A DNA stretch of 7,716 nt. Origin: Alphaproteobacteria bacterium (GTDB taxonomy: Bacteria > Pseudomonadota > Alphaproteobacteria > SMXP01). This document shows, in pieces, positions 6,191-7,716 of the stretch. The position numbers were made by a program, and so were the translations under genes. Each line of letters begins with the position of its first letter. Position 1 is the first letter of the stretch. A model generated the notes under the pieces. The model was not told the origin of the DNA, did not search any database, and saw only the letters and a list, made by a program, of their open reading frames with translations. The stretch is from assembly GCA_004356335.1 (NCBI GenBank), contig SMXP01000022.1, forward strand, positions 1-7,716, in the 5' to 3' direction.

Positions 6191-6850
6191 TCAAGTTTGA
6201 GTCTGTTTCCCCACCTCGAGCAGGGCGGCGACCTCATTGTCGGATATTTGATGAAAGTCGGCATAGCACAAGCCTACGGCGACAAAATCCGGCGGTTGGG
6301 AAAGGCAAATCAGTTCGTCTACCGATGGGGTGAGGGCCTTGACGGTATTTGGCGGTGCGACCGGTACCGCCAATACAATGTATTTCGCATGGGCCTGCTT
6401 GAGACCCATAATGGCCGCGCGTGCAGTCGCTCCGGTTGCGATGCCGTCGTCTACCACAATGACGGTGCGCCCCGTTACGGGCAAGGGGGGTTGTTGGCCG
6501 CAATAAAGGGCTCTGCGCTCGGCCAATTCGGCGAGTTTCTTTTGCATTTCCTGTTTGAGAAACGCGTCACTGATCCCCATGGCCTCTACGATCATGTGGT
6601 TTAACGTCAGCTGTGGCGCGTCGCCGCCGACCACCGCGCCGATAGCCAGTTCAGGTTGACCGGGGGCGCCGATCTTCCGCACCATTAGAACATCGAGCGG
6701 GGCGCCAAGGCGGTCGGCGATGGCGGCGGCCACCGGCATGCCGCCGCGTGGTAGGCCAAGCACCAGAGGATTTTGCTCTTTTAAATGCACGAGTCGCTCG
6801 GCCAAAAGACGGCCGGCTTCCTGTCGATCTTTGAACACGAGATCTACCAT
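6191..6850 (-). CDS. Predicted phosphoribosyltransferase (COG1926-type)
   Basis: This is a type I phosphoribosyltransferase-fold protein of 219 residues, close to the family's usual length. Seen directly: an N-terminal FKDRQEAGRLLAERL segment and VLGLPRGGMPVAAAIADRLG (30-49), both characteristic of the COG1926 group; VRKIGAPGQPELAIGAV (57-73); and the PRPP-binding loop VIVVDDGIATGATARAA (130-146), with adjacent acidic residues D134 and D135 and the GATA turn that holds the 5-phosphate. Members bind PRPP or a ribose phosphate, but the acceptor base is not established for most of the group, so the reaction is left open. The ATG (complement of 6848-6850) gives the standard N-terminus; the sequence before it (TTCAGGCC) is a weak ribosome binding site. 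A 15-bp inverted repeat lies 31 nt upstream of the start. The gene reads toward the aldo/keto reductase gene and shares no operon with its neighbours in the window. Confidence 0.9.
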   Translation of the reverse strand: MVDLVFKDRQEAGRLLAERLVHLKEQNPLVLGLPRGGMPVAAAIADRLGAPLDVLMVRKIGAPGQPELAIGAVVGGDAPQLTLNHMIVEAMGISDAFLKQEMQKKLAELAERRALYCGQQPPLPVTGRTVIVVDDGIATGATARAAIMGLKQAHAKYIVLAVPVAPPNTVKALTPSVDELICLSQPPDFVAVGLCYADFHQISDNEVAALLEVGKQTQT

Positions 6851-6880
6851 TGGCCTGAACGATTATTTGTTTGATCGATC

Positions 6881-6928
6881 TCTAGACCCCCGTTCACAAT
6901 TCATTGAATCAGGGAACGGGGGTCTAGA
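6881..6928. repeat. Perfect 15-bp inverted repeat with 18-nt loop
   Basis: TCTAGACCCCCGTTC (6881-6895) is exactly complementary to GAACGGGGGTCTAGA (6914-6928). The 18-nt loop holds a second small palindrome, ATTCA-T-TGAAT. On the plus strand it is followed by a T-rich stretch (TTTGTTATT), but no plus-strand gene ends here; on the minus strand no T run follows. It lies upstream of the phosphoribosyltransferase gene and about 40 nt before the point where mmsA homology begins. It could be a small dispersed palindrome, the scar of an insertion, a leftover terminator, or an operator for the minus-strand gene. I cannot choose between these from the sequence. Confidence 0.8.
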
Positions 6929-6970
6929 TTTGTTATTGGTCGCGCATTCGAACCCAAAAACCGCGTACAC

Positions 6971-7716
6971 TATGTCTATGCCACCGGCACGGCCCACGGC
7001 AAGCGCGTTCAGGCCATGGGGGGCGCCAAGAACCATGGCATCATCATGCCTGACGCGGATATGGATCAGGTGGTCAACGATTTCATGGGCTCGGCTTACG
7101 GCTCGGCGGGCGAGCGGTGCATGGCGTTACCGGTGGCGGTGCCGGTGGGCAAAAAAACCGCAGATAGTCTCATTGAACGTTTGATACCCAGAGTGGAAAG
7201 TTTGAAGGTGGGTATTTCGACGGATCCGGACGCCCATTATGGACCCCTGGTGACCGCCGCCCATCACAAGAAGGTCAGCGATTACATTGCCCAAGGTGTG
7301 GCGGAGGGCGCCGACCTGGTGGTCGATGGCCGTGATTTTACCTTGCAAGGTTATGAGAACGGCTTTTTCATGGGCCCTAGCCTGTTCGACAACGTGACCC
7401 GCCACATGGTCACCTATAAGGAAGAGATTTTCGGTCCGGTGTTGCAGATTGTTCGCGCCAATGACTTCGACGAAGCTTTGAGCCTGCCGTCCCAGCATCA
7501 ATACGGCAACGGCGTCGCTATCTTCACCCGGGATGGCGATGCGGCGCGGGAATTTGCCAGTCGCGTCCAAGTCGGCATGGTCGGCGTCAATGTGCCGATC
7601 CCGGTGCCGATCGCCTATTATACGTTCGGCGGTTGGAAACGATCGGCGTTTGGCGATATCAATCAGCATGGGCCCGAGGGCGTGCGTTTTTACACTAAAG
7701 TGAAGACAATTACGTC
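6971..7716 (+). pseudogene. mmsA: Methylmalonate-semialdehyde dehydrogenase, 5'-truncated C-terminal half (runs off window end)
   Basis: The intact enzyme is a CoA-acylating aldehyde dehydrogenase that turns methylmalonate semialdehyde into propionyl-CoA in valine and related catabolism. Translating from 6971 gives 248 residues that I recognise as MmsA: YVYATGTAHGKRVQAMGGAK, the catalytic segment GSAGERCMA with the cysteine codon at 7118-7120, KEEIFGPVLQIVRA, YGNGVAIFTRDGDAA, VGMVGVNVPIPVPIAYYTFG, and FGDINQHGPEGVRFYTK. The gene should end a few residues past the window. Full-length MmsA has about 480-500 residues with the catalytic cysteine near 285; here it is residue 50, so roughly 235 N-terminal residues, including most of the NAD-binding fold, are missing. 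The frame stays open back to a TGA at 6905-6907, but residues before 6971 do not resemble the family and contain no ATG, GTG or TTG start; the first in-frame ATG is at 7016. It is therefore most likely a non-functional remnant. A misassembly joining two contigs is the alternative. Confidence 0.85.

Noticed and set aside
6720..7184. A 154-codon plus-strand frame running from the phosphoribosyltransferase region into mmsA
   Set aside because: It is antisense to one gene and out of frame with the other, with low-complexity Arg/Ala/Ser-rich composition. It is not a fusion gene.
7127..7669. A 180-codon minus-strand open frame at the right end
   Set aside because: It is antisense to the mmsA remnant, whose plus-strand frame is unmistakably MmsA.

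Overview
This window most likely comes from an alphaproteobacterium. The gene content is Gram-negative: an outer-membrane TonB-dependent receptor and a Wzm/Wzt-type exporter pair. The intergenic palindromic repeats (TAGAGC...GCTCTA ends, AAGTGG..ACCGGTT core) resemble dispersed elements that I know from rhizobia and related Alphaproteobacteria. That placement rests on family recognition and was not tested by a search. Base composition is uneven. Sample 60-base lines counted by hand give about 55-67% GC in the receptor, the MFS gene and the mmsA remnant, and about 37-45% in parts of the ABC permease.

Layout from left to right. (1) Positions 1-1435 hold the C-terminal part of a TonB-dependent receptor, closed by a strong intrinsic terminator (1459-1488). 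(2) Positions 1598-2902 encode a complete spinster-like MFS transporter on the same strand. With the receptor it could form an uptake route across both membranes, but the substrate cannot be read from the sequence. (3) Positions 2903-3182 are intergenic and carry a 16-bp palindrome and repeat copy 1. (4) Positions 3183-4809 are a tight two-gene operon, an ABC-2 permease (TTG start) and its ATPase, of the type that exports polysaccharide or O-antigen. No glycan-synthesis gene is visible nearby. (5) Positions 4810-5200 are intergenic and carry repeat copies 2 and 3, which are inverted relative to each other. (6) Positions 5201-6169 encode a complete aldo/keto reductase with its catalytic tetrad intact. 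(7) Positions 6191-6850 (minus strand) encode a COG1926-type phosphoribosyltransferase convergent with the reductase. (8) Positions 6881-6928 are a perfect 15-bp inverted repeat. (9) From about 6971 to the window end runs the C-terminal half of methylmalonate-semialdehyde dehydrogenase (mmsA) with no N-terminal half in front of it, probably a 5'-truncated pseudogene.

Apart from the receptor/MFS pair and the ABC operon, the genes do not form one obvious pathway. The window looks like a mosaic of short transcription units separated by dispersed repeats, with a rearrangement junction just upstream of the mmsA remnant. I found no clear new multi-gene system. The most notable structures are the mosaic repeat family, the way it brackets the ABC operon, and the truncated mmsA beside a hairpin.
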